Positions 1-9,091 of a DNA stretch of 64,000 bases are shown piece after piece. The stretch covers positions 19,873-83,872 of the forward strand of contig NZ_JAENBO010000006.1 of the NCBI RefSeq assembly GCF_016481305.1, in the 5' to 3' direction. Origin of the DNA: Streptococcus pacificus. Its GTDB lineage: Bacteria; Bacillota; Bacilli; Lactobacillales; Streptococcaceae. Every line of letters begins with the position of its first letter. The first letter of the stretch is position 1. The translations under genes and the position numbers were made by a program. The notes beneath the pieces were generated by a model. The model was not told where the DNA came from, did not search any database, and saw nothing but the letters and a program-made list of their open reading frames with translations.

Positions 1-2
1 TC

Positions 3-221
3 TTCACCGCTGGTATGGGAGAAAACGGCACACATATGCGTCAAGATATCGTTGATGGTCTCTCATGGTTTGGTTTAGAACTTGACCCAGAAAAGAATGT
101 CTTTGGTTACCAAGGCATCATCTCAAGTGAAAACTCTCGTGTGGCTATTTTATCAGTTCCAACTGATGAAGAATTGATGATTACACGCGATGTAGAACGC
201 TTGAAAAATCAAAACAAGTAA
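3..221 (+). CDS. ackA: Acetate kinase, C-terminal end (partial)
   Basis: This is the 3' end of a gene that begins left of the window; reading frame 3 is open from the first base ([20 protein letters not shown]...). The motif FTAGMGENG and the C-terminal stretch with [10 protein letters not shown] are typical of bacterial acetate kinase, which converts acetyl phosphate plus ADP to acetate and ATP in the Pta-AckA overflow pathway in the cytoplasm. About 72 of roughly 400 residues are visible. The ATG at 15 is internal, not a start. A strong terminator follows directly. In streptococci ackA usually lies beside the comG/comY competence operon, which would be to the left. Confidence 0.93.
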   Translation, partial: FTAGMGENGTHMRQDIVDGLSWFGLELDPEKNVFGYQGIISSENSRVAILSVPTDEELMITRDVERLKNQNK

Positions 222-233
222 CAATACAATGAA

Positions 234-259
234 GTCGTTAGCCAACTAACGGCTTTTTT
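234..259 (+). terminator. Terminator of ackA
   Basis: An 8-bp stem (234-241 with 246-253, one G-U pair) with a CCAA loop is followed by six T. The right arm contains CTAACGG, which is part of a 10-bp sequence repeated at the far end of the hsd island. Confidence 0.88.
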
Positions 260-343
260 CTTTGAAAAAGTATAAATACCCGTATAAAACGCGCTAAAAA
301 AGCTTTTTTATGGATAATCATACTGATTAAAGCGGGAATTGGC

Positions 344-362
344 TGATAGCGTAGTGCTATCA
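344..362. repeat. Perfect 7-bp inverted repeat upstream of hsdR
   Basis: TGATAGC (344-350) and GCTATCA (356-362) form a perfect inverted repeat around a 5-nt loop. The 260-bp gap between ackA and hsdR also holds the palindrome AAAAAAGCTTTTTT (296-309). No T-tract follows the 344-362 repeat, so it is not a terminator; it could be an operator. Otherwise nothing is recognised in 260-420. Confidence 0.6.
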
Positions 363-424
363 AAGCTAGATTGCATAACAAAGTTTTTCAAATGATAAGT
401 CAATTATTCTTCAAATATCATCAG

Positions 425-450
425 TGAAAACGCTCTAAATATGGTATAAT
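425..450 (+). promoter_or_regulatory. hsdR promoter with cre-like site
   Basis: TATAAT at 445-450 preceded by no convincing -35 box. Bases 425-438 (TGAAAACGCTCTAA) match the CcpA cre consensus TGWAANCGNTNWCA at 13 of 14 positions and overlap the place where a -35 would lie. A GGGAAG ribosome-binding site stands just before the ATG at 482. It is the only convincing promoter seen for the 10-kb island. That the cre-like site is functional is inference. Confidence 0.55.
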
Positions 451-481
451 ATAAAAAAGTATAAAGATACGGGAAGATGTC

Positions 482-3400
482 ATGGCAAAAACAACGAAAG
501 AACTTGAAATTGAAAAGCGTTTGATTGAACAACTTATCACTGGCGATAGTCAATGGTCTTATCGTCCAGAATTAAAGACAGAAGATTCTCTTTGGGAGAA
601 TTTTTTTCAAAAACTGGAGCAAAATAATCTGTCTATTCTTGGTGAGAACCTACTGACCAAACAAGAAAAAGAGCAAATCAAGGTGCAGTTGACCTTTACC
701 AATTACTATGAGGCTGCTAAATGGCTGGCTGGGGAAAATGGTATCGCTAAGGTACAGGTGCAAAGAGAAGATGCGACACTTGGCACCATTCGTTTGGCGG
801 TTATTTGGCGTGATAATGTTGCTGGTGGGAAATCTTCCTATGAAGTGGTCAACCAAGTCAAAAGACCAAAGGTCAATCCAGCGGATAAGGATAGACGTCT
901 TGATGTCACACTACTCATCAATGGTCTTCCCATGATTCATATCGAGTTGAAAAATCATCAACATCCTTTCATGGATGCCTTTCATCAAATCAGAAAATAT
1001 GAACGAGAAAACAAACTCAAAGGGATTTATTCCAGTCTTCAAATGTTTGTCGTCTCAAACGTGACTGATACACGCTATATTGCTGCTGCCAAAGAAAACA
1101 AGCTTAACGACCAGTTTTTAACCAAGTGGGTTGATACTAACAATCAACCTATCATCAATCTATTTGCTTTTGCCGATGAGGTGTTACGGATTCCCCGTGC
1201 CCATCAAATGGTCATGCAGTATTCGGTCATTGATGATGCCAAAAAGGCCTTAATTCTTTTAAGACCTTATCAAGTGCATGCGGTTGAAGCGGTACAAGAA
1301 GCTAGTTATCAAGGCAAGTCAGGTTATGTCTGGCATACCACTGGTTCTGGTAAGACCTTGACGTCTTATAAGGTGGCAAGAAATCTATTGCAAATCAACT
1401 CGATTAATAAAACGATTTTTGTCGTGGATAGACGTGACCTAGATCAGCAAACGACGTCTAGTTTTTTGTCCTATGCTCAAAATGACACGATTGCCATTGA
1501 TGAAACGGACAATACCAAGGAATTGGTGCAACGGCTCTATAGCGATGAAAAAACAGTTCTTGTCACCACCATCCAAAAATTAGAGGCCATGCAACGTAAG
1601 GTTGATGATGGGAAATATCAGCGTGAAGCTGAAAAGATTAGAGGTCTGCGCGTGGCTTTTGTTGTGGATGAGTGTCACAGGGCAGTTAGTCCTCTTGCGC
1701 AAAGAAAACTAGCCACCTTCTTTAAACGTTCCTTGTGGTATGGTTTTACAGGAACACCAATTTTTGGTGAGAACAAACGTCAGGCGCTGGGGGATTTGCC
1801 ACAAACAACAGAACAACTCTATGGGGAAAGACTGCATGAGTACACGGTTAGAAATGCCATTCATGATAAAGCTGTTTTAGGCTTTAAAGTCGAGTATGTC
1901 AACACGATTCATAGTGATCAAATTAAGAGTGAAGATGATATTCAAGATGAATACTATGAAGATGAAGAACATATGTTAGAGGTGATTGATTATATCATCA
2001 ATAAATCAAGAAGCAAGCTAGGTTTTCAAAAAGGGGTTGGAAAGACCTACAATGCGATTTTAACGGTTAAATCGATTCCGATTGCTCAACAGTATTATGA
2101 TTTGATTCAAGCGGTTAAACGCGGGGAAAAGCGAGTTCAGATTTCAAATCAGGTCAAGAAAGTCTTGCCTGACTTTCCTAAGGTTGCCATCACCTACTCG
2201 GTCACAGAAAATGAAGAAAGTTCTATCGACTATCAAGAGAAGATGCAAGCATCAATTAATGATTATAACCAAGAATTTGACACGCATTTTAGTTTGACTG
2301 ATTTACGTGGCTTTAATACCGATGTCAATAATCGCTTGGCGAGAAAACGTGATATCTATCAGCATCGTCGTGAACAGTTGGATTTGGTGATTGTGGTTAA
2401 TCGTCTCTTGACAGGCTTTGATGCGCCTTGTCTGTCCACCCTCTTTATTGATAGACCACCCATGTCGCCTCAAGACATCATTCAATCCTTTAGCCGTACT
2501 AATCGTATCTTTGATAGTAGAAAGCGCTATGGGCAAATCGTTACCTTCCAAAGACCTGAGCACTATAAGGAGAGTGTGGATAATGCCATTAGACTTTACT
2601 CTAACAGTAAAGAAGGGTCGGGATACATCCTAGCACCTGATTGGGAAGAAGCAAAAGCTATTTTTGAGGAAGCACTGACGATTTTTCAAGCACATTTGAG
2701 CGATAATCCTGATATTGAAACAGGTATTGAAGCTGTTAGTACGGTTATCTTGAAAACATTTGCTAAAAACTACCAAGCCTTTGATAGAGCCTTTGCTGCC
2801 ATTCAAGTTTATTTTGAGTATGATGAAGAGACCATCTATCAAGAAAATCATTTAACACAAGAATTATTAGAAAACTACCAAGGACTTTATCAAAATGTCC
2901 TAGCCGAACTCAAGCGTCGCTCAGAAGGTGGTGATGGTGGCGATGATGGTGTCCTTGTAGATATCATGTATACGTTAGAGTCCGTTCATATCGATGAGAT
3001 TAACTATGAGTATATTATTAGTCTTATCCAATCCTTCATCCCAGAAAGCGATGATGATCAAAAAGAGATGACACCAAAAGACATTGAAGCGATTGATGGC
3101 TATATCGACAATCTTGGTAAGACTAATCAAGGATTGGCAGCACTAATCTCAACACTATGGCTACAAATCCAACTCGATCCTGAAAGTTATCGCGGACAGT
3201 CGGTCAATTACATCCTGCAACAAATGATTGACGAAGTGATAAAAAAAGAAGTGAAAGAGCTAGCAAGAAAATGGTATATCGGAGTAGATGAGTTGCTGTA
3301 CTTGGTGGAACACTATCAAAAAGGTAAAAAGCGCCAACTCGGAGAACAAGACCTCAACCAGAGTCAGCGCTATAAAGACTACCAAAATGAAGTTGCTGAA

Positions 3401-3493
3401 CCGCTCAACATCTTTAGCTATAAAAATGAAATCAGAAATGACTATATCAGACTGATAGAAGAGGTTATCGAGCCATTGAAAGTGGGGAGATAG
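482..3493 (+). CDS. hsdR: Type I restriction enzyme, R subunit (HsdR)
   Basis: Motor and nuclease subunit of a type I restriction-modification complex, acting with HsdS and HsdM to translocate and cleave DNA lacking the host methylation. The N-terminal nuclease motif is visible: D141 followed by E155-x-K157 (IELK) after [12 protein letters not shown]. The superfamily 2 helicase core follows, with Walker A TTGSGKT near residue 286-292, a DECH box (VVDECH, near 394-399), and GFTGTP motif III. The C-terminal third is the usual helical coupling region. At 1003 residues it has normal length and looks intact. Base composition resembles the chromosome and hsdM, unlike the AT-rich genes that follow. 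The next gene starts 3 nt after the stop, so they are probably co-transcribed. Confidence 0.96.
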   Translation: MAKTTKELEIEKRLIEQLITGDSQWSYRPELKTEDSLWENFFQKLEQNNLSILGENLLTKQEKEQIKVQLTFTNYYEAAKWLAGENGIAKVQVQREDATLGTIRLAVIWRDNVAGGKSSYEVVNQVKRPKVNPADKDRRLDVTLLINGLPMIHIELKNHQHPFMDAFHQIRKYERENKLKGIYSSLQMFVVSNVTDTRYIAAAKENKLNDQFLTKWVDTNNQPIINLFAFADEVLRIPRAHQMVMQYSVIDDAKKALILLRPYQVHAVEAVQEASYQGKSGYVWHTTGSGKTLTSYKVARNLLQINSINKTIFVVDRRDLDQQTTSSFLSYAQNDTIAIDETDNTKELVQRLYSDEKTVLVTTIQKLEAMQRKVDDGKYQREAEKIRGLRVAFVVDECHRAVSPLAQRKLATFFKRSLWYGFTGTPIFGENKRQALGDLPQTTEQLYGERLHEYTVRNAIHDKAVLGFKVEYVNTIHSDQIKSEDDIQDEYYEDEEHMLEVIDYIINKSRSKLGFQKGVGKTYNAILTVKSIPIAQQYYDLIQAVKRGEKRVQISNQVKKVLPDFPKVAITYSVTENEESSIDYQEKMQASINDYNQEFDTHFSLTDLRGFNTDVNNRLARKRDIYQHRREQLDLVIVVNRLLTGFDAPCLSTLFIDRPPMSPQDIIQSFSRTNRIFDSRKRYGQIVTFQRPEHYKESVDNAIRLYSNSKEGSGYILAPDWEEAKAIFEEALTIFQAHLSDNPDIETGIEAVSTVILKTFAKNYQAFDRAFAAIQVYFEYDEETIYQENHLTQELLENYQGLYQNVLAELKRRSEGGDGGDDGVLVDIMYTLESVHIDEINYEYIISLIQSFIPESDDDQKEMTPKDIEAIDGYIDNLGKTNQGLAALISTLWLQIQLDPESYRGQSVNYILQQMIDEVIKKEVKELARKWYIGVDELLYLVEHYQKGKKRQLGEQDLNQSQRYKDYQNEVAEPLNIFSYKNEIRNDYIRLIEEVIEPLKVGR

Positions 3494-3496
3494 GAT

Positions 3497-4768
3497 ATGA
3501 AAATTCAATTAATAAATTATTCTGGAGAAAATGTCAATAACTTTGATATTAAAGACTGTCATCGATTTGATAATTTTGTTTCGTTAGATTCTTATGATTT
3601 GAATATCATTGATTTAACTGATAACAATGTGTGGACTTATGATAGTTTTGGTTATTCAGAAAGTAATAACTTTAAATATTTAAATATAGACAACGACCTT
3701 GAAAACTTAAGAAAAGCAATAGAACAATCAAACTCATCAAAATTTCTTTATTTATTACCACAAAATCAAAAATATTCTATATCTGAATATTGGGAAGGAT
3801 ATAACTCCCCAGAACAAGTTATAGAAATCGATTTAAAAAATATTATTGCAAAGTTTATTGAAAATCTTAAAAAGATAATCATTCATACTAATTTTGACCT
3901 TTATTATGAAAAAACATATACAACTATAAACAATTTAAAGATTGAATCTGACTTTTATTTTGACGATAAATCTGAACAAGGAAGTGACAATCTATCAGTT
4001 GATAAAGGTAAAAGAATACTATCAGATGGTAGTAAAAAACTTGTTTTTTTTGAAAATGATCGTTTTGCTTTAACAACTTTAAAAATAGATGACTCGGAAA
4101 AATTTTATAGTTTAATGGGTGAAGTATATGCTAATGATAATCTAGAAAAAGCACCTGAATGGTTTAATAATCTAAAAATGTTTGATGATGAAATTTATTT
4201 TGATGCTATTGCAAAAGAAAAACAAAATATAGAAGATTCTAAAAAGTTAATCTATAGTGCTCAAAAGAAGATAAATACAAATAAAAAATATGAATCTATT
4301 TTATATAAAACTGGCAAAGAATTAGAAGAAATTTTAATCTCCATGTTATCAGAGATGTTTAATCTCAATGATGATTTTATTGATACTAAAGATGAAGATT
4401 TTTTGTTTAAAAAAAATAATTTTCATTATATGTTTGAGTTTAAAGGGTTAACAAAAGACATCAAAAAATCTAATATATCTCAACTGATGACACATGTTTA
4501 TAAATTTTCAGAGAGCAATAATATTGATTTGGAAAATATAAAAAGAATTATTATTGTAACAAGATTTAAGGATAGTAATCCTGAGACAAGAACAAAAATC
4601 AGCAAAGAGACTGTAAGTATTGCTAAAAATTCATTATATAATGTCTTAATTATTGATTCTTATCAATTTTTGAAATTATTTGAACAATTTAAAATCGGTA
4701 AAATATCCTCAGAAGATTGTTTAGAAAAATTTAATGGTACGGGTGAATTAATTGTTGATTCACTATAA
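3497..4768 (+). CDS. Unknown protein, possible PD-(D/E)xK nuclease domain
   Basis: I do not recognise the family of this 423-residue protein. The N-terminal about 240 residues show no motif I can name. Residues 240-290 look like a charged helical linker. The C-terminal part has a pattern compatible with a restriction-endonuclease-like fold: acidic helix GKELEEIL (273-280), acidic cluster KDEDFLF (298-304), then MFEFKG (312-317) giving E314-x-K316, followed by a helix and strand IIIVTRF (351-357). No signal peptide or membrane segment. It starts 3 nt after hsdR, is strongly AT-rich, and belongs to the hsd operon. A nuclease effector or restriction accessory role is inference from motif and context only. 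Confidence 0.6.
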   Translation: MKIQLINYSGENVNNFDIKDCHRFDNFVSLDSYDLNIIDLTDNNVWTYDSFGYSESNNFKYLNIDNDLENLRKAIEQSNSSKFLYLLPQNQKYSISEYWEGYNSPEQVIEIDLKNIIAKFIENLKKIIIHTNFDLYYEKTYTTINNLKIESDFYFDDKSEQGSDNLSVDKGKRILSDGSKKLVFFENDRFALTTLKIDDSEKFYSLMGEVYANDNLEKAPEWFNNLKMFDDEIYFDAIAKEKQNIEDSKKLIYSAQKKINTNKKYESILYKTGKELEEILISMLSEMFNLNDDFIDTKDEDFLFKKNNFHYMFEFKGLTKDIKKSNISQLMTHVYKFSESNNIDLENIKRIIIVTRFKDSNPETRTKISKETVSIAKNSLYNVLIIDSYQFLKLFEQFKIGKISSEDCLEKFNGTGELIVDSL

Positions 4769-4805
4769 ATATAAAACACTATCTTGACAATAAAGGTAAT
4801 TAAAT

Positions 4806-5969
4806 ATGGCGGATAATATATTAATACTTGGTAATGGTTTTGATTTAGCGATGAAGCGAAAGACTAGCTATACAGATTTTTTAAACTTTTTTGATTCATT
4901 AGTGAATGAAAATAAACCAGATGGATTTGATGAATGGTATCATTTTCAAAAAGATACAAATTTCGACATTAGTGAGTACAAAGACAATAATATACTTAGA
5001 TATATTCATGAAAATAAAAAACAACTAGGTGATAACTGGTCAAGTATTGAATTAGCTATTACAGAACTTGCAGAAGCTTTTTATTTTGTTAAAGAAAATA
5101 TTACTAAGTTGTCTGGCTATATATTTTCAAAACAAGAAGGAAGTATCGCAAGAAATCATTTCTTTTTTGAGAGATTGTATGGTAAAGATAATTATCAAGA
5201 AATAGAATTTATAATGAAAATCATTAGTGATAGATATTTTGATAGTCCATTAAAGAAATCATTGATTCTAGAAAAAGTTAATACTTTATTAATTAAGGAT
5301 TTAGAACAAGTAACAGAATTATTGGAAATTTATCTTTCTTTCCAAGAATATCTTGATTTTGAAGTTAATCACTTAACTACCTCTGACACAGCCTTAGCTG
5401 CCATAAAGAATATTGAAATTTCTAAAGTGATTACTTTTAATTATACTGATACACCAGTTAAGCTTTTTAATATCCCAAAGGAACAACTACATTATATTCA
5501 TGGGAAAATCGATATGAAACGACAGTTTTCTAAGATTAATACAATGGTTTTTGGGATAGAAGATAAGGAAATTGGAAAGATTAACAGTGATTTAATTCCT
5601 TATCAAAAGTACTATCAACGAATTGTTAAAGAAACTGGGAGCGCTTTTAAAAATTTTTTTAAGGTAAGAAATCACATAGGGAATCATGGTTTTTCTGTTA
5701 AAAATAGAAAAAATATTATAATATTTGGACACTCAGTTGATCCTCTTGATAAAGAAATATTTCAAGAATGTTTTAATTTAACAGATAAAAATGTTTATGG
5801 TTATAAATATATTTTTACTTATTATGATGAAAAAATAAAACGTTCAATTATAAAGAATTTAACTATTATTCTAGGTAAGGATAAAATGATAGAATTAACT
5901 GGAGAAAGAAAAATAGCGTTTATTCATAGTTTGGATTCAAATGGTTTAGCAAAAGAAATGCTTGATTAA
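4806..5969 (+). CDS. abiH: AbiH-family abortive infection protein
   Basis: The 387-residue product shows the features of the AbiH family, first known as an abortive-infection factor of Lactococcus: N-terminal ILILGNGFDLA (residues 5-15) followed by TSYTDFL, then FNYTD (211-215), YIHGKID (230-236), a VFGIED segment, and IIIFGHSVDPLDKEIF near 304-319. The GNGFDL start and FGHS motif recall a nucleotide-binding fold, but the molecular activity of AbiH is not established as far as I know. It is predicted cytoplasmic. It lies 37 nt behind the preceding gene, has a modest ribosome-binding site (AAAGG), and is AT-rich, as expected for exchangeable defence cargo within the hsd operon. Confidence 0.85.
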   Translation: MADNILILGNGFDLAMKRKTSYTDFLNFFDSLVNENKPDGFDEWYHFQKDTNFDISEYKDNNILRYIHENKKQLGDNWSSIELAITELAEAFYFVKENITKLSGYIFSKQEGSIARNHFFFERLYGKDNYQEIEFIMKIISDRYFDSPLKKSLILEKVNTLLIKDLEQVTELLEIYLSFQEYLDFEVNHLTTSDTALAAIKNIEISKVITFNYTDTPVKLFNIPKEQLHYIHGKIDMKRQFSKINTMVFGIEDKEIGKINSDLIPYQKYYQRIVKETGSAFKNFFKVRNHIGNHGFSVKNRKNIIIFGHSVDPLDKEIFQECFNLTDKNVYGYKYIFTYYDEKIKRSIIKNLTIILGKDKMIELTGERKIAFIHSLDSNGLAKEMLD

Positions 5970-6017
5970 TCAGTTGTAAAATAAATACTAATCAAAAAAA
6001 TTAAAAGAAAGAGAAAT

Positions 6018-7160
6018 ATGACAAAACAAACGATTCCTAAAATTAGATTTGAAGAATTTGATGACGAGTGGGGAAATAATACAATAAACAATATTTCTGA
6101 GAGATTTGATAATCTACGTATTCCAATCACAGCTTCTGATAGAGTTGAAGGGAAGACACCTTACTACGGTGCAAATGGAATTCAAGGATTTGTTGAAGGA
6201 TATACACATGATGGCGAGTTTATTTTAATAGCAGAGGATGGAGCAAATGATTTAAAAAACTATCCTATACAATATGTAAATGGCAAAATTTGGGCAAATA
6301 ATCATGTACACGTGCTTTCGGGTAATAAGAATAAAATTAACAATTTATTTTTTAAAAATTGTTTACGTACTGTAAATTTTAAAAAATATTTAGTTGGAGG
6401 AAGTAGGTATAAGTTAAATTCAGACATTTTAATGAAAATGTCAATTACTTTCCCTTCTCTCCCTGAACAACAAGCCATTGGTTCTCTTTTTAACACGTTA
6501 GATAACCTATTAACCTCCTATAAGGACAATCTGTCTCACTATCAATCGTTTAAGGCAACCATGTTGTCGAAAATGTTTCCAAGAGATGGACAAACAACAC
6601 CTGAAATCCGTTTAGAAGGATTTGAAGGGGAGTGGGGAATGAAAGTTTTTTCAGAAATAATTGATAGAGTTTCAGAATCATCAGACTCTGAAACTCTTCC
6701 TAAGATTGAATTTGAAGATATTATTTCTGGTCAGGGAAGATTAAATAAGGATGTGAGTAAGAAATTTGATAAAAGAAAAGGAACTCTTTTTAAGTCTGGG
6801 TATATTTTATATGGTAAATTACGTCCATATTTGAATAATTGGTTACTTCCAAAATTTGAGGGGGTTGCATTAGGCGATTTTTGGGTGTTTAATCCCAAGA
6901 ATAATGATTCGAACTATATTTTTTATTTAATACAATCACAAAAGTATCAGAAAGTAGCAAACGATACAACAGGTACTAAAATGCCTCGTTCAGACTGGAA
7001 GATTGTTTCTTCAACTAAGTTTCAGATTCCTAGCATTCTTGAACAACAAGCTATCGGTGCCTTCTTTGCCAATTTAGATGACATCATTACGTCTTACCAA
7101 GATAAGATAGACAGCTTAGAATCGCTTAAGAAAAAATTATTGAAAGACATGTTTATTTAA
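6018..7160 (+). CDS. hsdS: Type I restriction enzyme, specificity subunit (HsdS)
   Basis: Recognises the bipartite DNA target for both restriction and methylation. The 380 residues show the usual two-half layout: a start motif IPKIRFEEFDDEWG, target recognition domain 1 (about 20-145), conserved helix LPEQQAIGSLFNTLDNLL (from about 147), repeated start motif IRLEGFEGEWG (about 198-208), target recognition domain 2 (about 210-338), and conserved helix LEQQAIGAFFANLDDI (from about 341). Both halves are complete, so it should specify a bipartite site. The conserved parts are less AT-rich than the recognition domains, as expected when these domains are exchanged. No second or inverted hsdS copy and no recombinase gene lie nearby, so no phase-variable switching is evident. 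Confidence 0.95.
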   Translation: MTKQTIPKIRFEEFDDEWGNNTINNISERFDNLRIPITASDRVEGKTPYYGANGIQGFVEGYTHDGEFILIAEDGANDLKNYPIQYVNGKIWANNHVHVLSGNKNKINNLFFKNCLRTVNFKKYLVGGSRYKLNSDILMKMSITFPSLPEQQAIGSLFNTLDNLLTSYKDNLSHYQSFKATMLSKMFPRDGQTTPEIRLEGFEGEWGMKVFSEIIDRVSESSDSETLPKIEFEDIISGQGRLNKDVSKKFDKRKGTLFKSGYILYGKLRPYLNNWLLPKFEGVALGDFWVFNPKNNDSNYIFYLIQSQKYQKVANDTTGTKMPRSDWKIVSSTKFQIPSILEQQAIGAFFANLDDIITSYQDKIDSLESLKKKLLKDMFI

Positions 7161-7197
7161 GATAATTTTACTTTATACAAGTTAGAAAGATAGAAGA

Positions 7198-9090
7198 ATG
7201 TCAGAAAGTATAACAAAAGAAAAAGAAATAAACCAAGAACACGTGTTGGAAAAATTGTATTATTATAAAAAACAGATTGAAATTTCTAAAGAAAATGAAT
7301 ACTCAGAAAGTGATGCAGAAATTTTTGATGCTTCCCTTGAAATAATTGTTCAACTGATTAACGAGATAAAAAAATCAAAAGAATCTACATTAATTTTTAA
7401 TAGTGCTACCAACTCTTTTAAAAAACTATTACAATCATGGTATAAACAGATAGTTAATATTGATTTGAATCGTTTACCAATGGCTTTTAGAAGATTAAAG
7501 CAAATAAACCACGATTACCATATAATGAAAATATTTTCTTTTATGGCAAATATAGAAAATACAACAGTATTGATTGGGGCAAATGGTAGTGGGAAATCAA
7601 CTTTGATAGATACCCTTAGAGGGGTGAATAATAATCAAGTTTTTGTTCTTCCTGCTCAAAAGTATTTATATTTTTCAACTGAAACATTTGGTAGACAATC
7701 AATAAGTGTTAAAACTTACCAAGATATGATGAAAGAATCAACAATAAAAATTAACAGAACGGATTTTGATGATTATTTTATTAGAAACAAATTTACAAAT
7801 CCATTTACTTATTTAATAACATTTTTGGTGAAAGAATATACTAATATTGCAACTAACAGAAGAAGAGGTGATGTTGATTTACCTGAACCAATTTTTGACA
7901 GATTAGAAAGAGTTTGGGATCATCTACTTCCAGAAATTAAATTTAAAATTGATCCGGATGATAGATTGTTGGAAGTTAAGAAAAATGACACAATTTATAA
8001 TTTAAATGGTTTAAGTGATGGAGAAAAGTGTATTTTATTTTATATTGGAAATGTTTTAATTGCTCCAAAAAATAGCTATATTGTTGTGGATGAACCAGAA
8101 ACATTCTTAAATTCTGCCATCTATAATGAATTGTGGAATTTGTTAATCACTGAGCGAAGTGACTGCCAATTTATTTTTGCATCCCATAATTTAGATTTTG
8201 TTCAGGCAAGAAATAATGTTACCTATGTTTGGTGTCATGAATATACAAAGATGGGTAAATTTAATTATGATATTTTAAATGAAGAAGATATTCCAATATC
8301 CCTTTTAACAGAAATTAGTGGCTCTAGGAAACCAATATTATTTTGCGAAGGAACTAAAGATAGTATTGATTATCAAATATATTCTAAGCTACTGGAAAAT
8401 TATTTTTACATTAAACCTGTCAAAGGGCATAAAAATGTTATAGAATATACGAAAGCATATAATAAATTATCTAATGTAACTCATAACAAAGCATTCGGAA
8501 TAATCGATAATGACTGGATGGAAGAGTCGTATATCATTCATTTAATGAATGACAATATTTTTTCTTTAGAATTTAATGAGATTGAAATGCTTTTACTTGA
8601 TGAAGATGTTATTTTTTCTGTACTATCCTATTTTAATGAAGAAAATGAAATTGCTACTAAATTTAATAATTTTTCAGATAAATTAATAAACACGTGTCGT
8701 CAAGAAACTAAAAAAATGTCAAAAATAGCTTTAAAAAAGCAAGTTGATGATTATATACAGAATACTTTTATTCAAAATAAAGAACCAAGTAAGAGTGATA
8801 TCTTAGAATTTTTTGATAGTCTAAAAACTAATTTCAATACTGATAGCAAATATCAAAAAATTATTGATAAAATTGAAAAGGCACTAGAAACGTCTAATTA
8901 TCATAGTATTTTAAAAATTTGTAATCTAAAAGGTCAAGTATTAAATGGTTTAGGGGATAAATTGCTTGAAAATAATTATCAACTAAAAGCATTAAAAAGA
9001 ATAGAACTAGATAATTCTCTTCGAGAAAAAATGAGAGAAAAATATTTTGCAACATTGATAGGTAAAGTAAATAATATAGAAAGAAATTAA
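7198..9090 (+). CDS. PARIS-like fused ATPase-DUF4435/TOPRIM defence protein
   Basis: The 630-residue protein joins two domains. Residues about 85-370 form an ABC/SMC-type ATPase: Walker A GANGSGKST (127-135), signature LSDGE (272-276), Walker B YIVVDEPE (294-301), H-loop ASH with H330. Residues about 378-600 match DUF4435, a TOPRIM-like domain: ILFCEGTKD with E384, and GIIDNDW with D437-x-D439, then FSLEFNEIEMLLL. ATPase plus DUF4435 is the composition of PARIS, whose AriA ATPase senses phage anti-restriction proteins and releases the AriB effector; single-gene fused versions exist. Lying between hsdS and hsdM, it is well placed to guard this R-M system. OLD-family nucleases are the alternative, but the DUF4435-like end argues for PARIS. 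All visible catalytic residues are present. The gene is AT-rich. Confidence 0.75.
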   Translation: MSESITKEKEINQEHVLEKLYYYKKQIEISKENEYSESDAEIFDASLEIIVQLINEIKKSKESTLIFNSATNSFKKLLQSWYKQIVNIDLNRLPMAFRRLKQINHDYHIMKIFSFMANIENTTVLIGANGSGKSTLIDTLRGVNNNQVFVLPAQKYLYFSTETFGRQSISVKTYQDMMKESTIKINRTDFDDYFIRNKFTNPFTYLITFLVKEYTNIATNRRRGDVDLPEPIFDRLERVWDHLLPEIKFKIDPDDRLLEVKKNDTIYNLNGLSDGEKCILFYIGNVLIAPKNSYIVVDEPETFLNSAIYNELWNLLITERSDCQFIFASHNLDFVQARNNVTYVWCHEYTKMGKFNYDILNEEDIPISLLTEISGSRKPILFCEGTKDSIDYQIYSKLLENYFYIKPVKGHKNVIEYTKAYNKLSNVTHNKAFGIIDNDWMEESYIIHLMNDNIFSLEFNEIEMLLLDEDVIFSVLSYFNEENEIATKFNNFSDKLINTCRQETKKMSKIALKKQVDDYIQNTFIQNKEPSKSDILEFFDSLKTNFNTDSKYQKIIDKIEKALETSNYHSILKICNLKGQVLNGLGDKLLENNYQLKALKRIELDNSLREKMREKYFATLIGKVNNIERN

Positions 9091-9091
9091 A

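Noticed and set aside
4784..4812. TTGACA before the abiH gene as a possible internal promoter
   Set aside because: No -10 at any usable spacing; the gene seems to depend on the upstream promoter.
6018..7160. Phase-variable hsdS shufflon
   Set aside because: No second hsdS, inverted copy or recombinase gene in the window.
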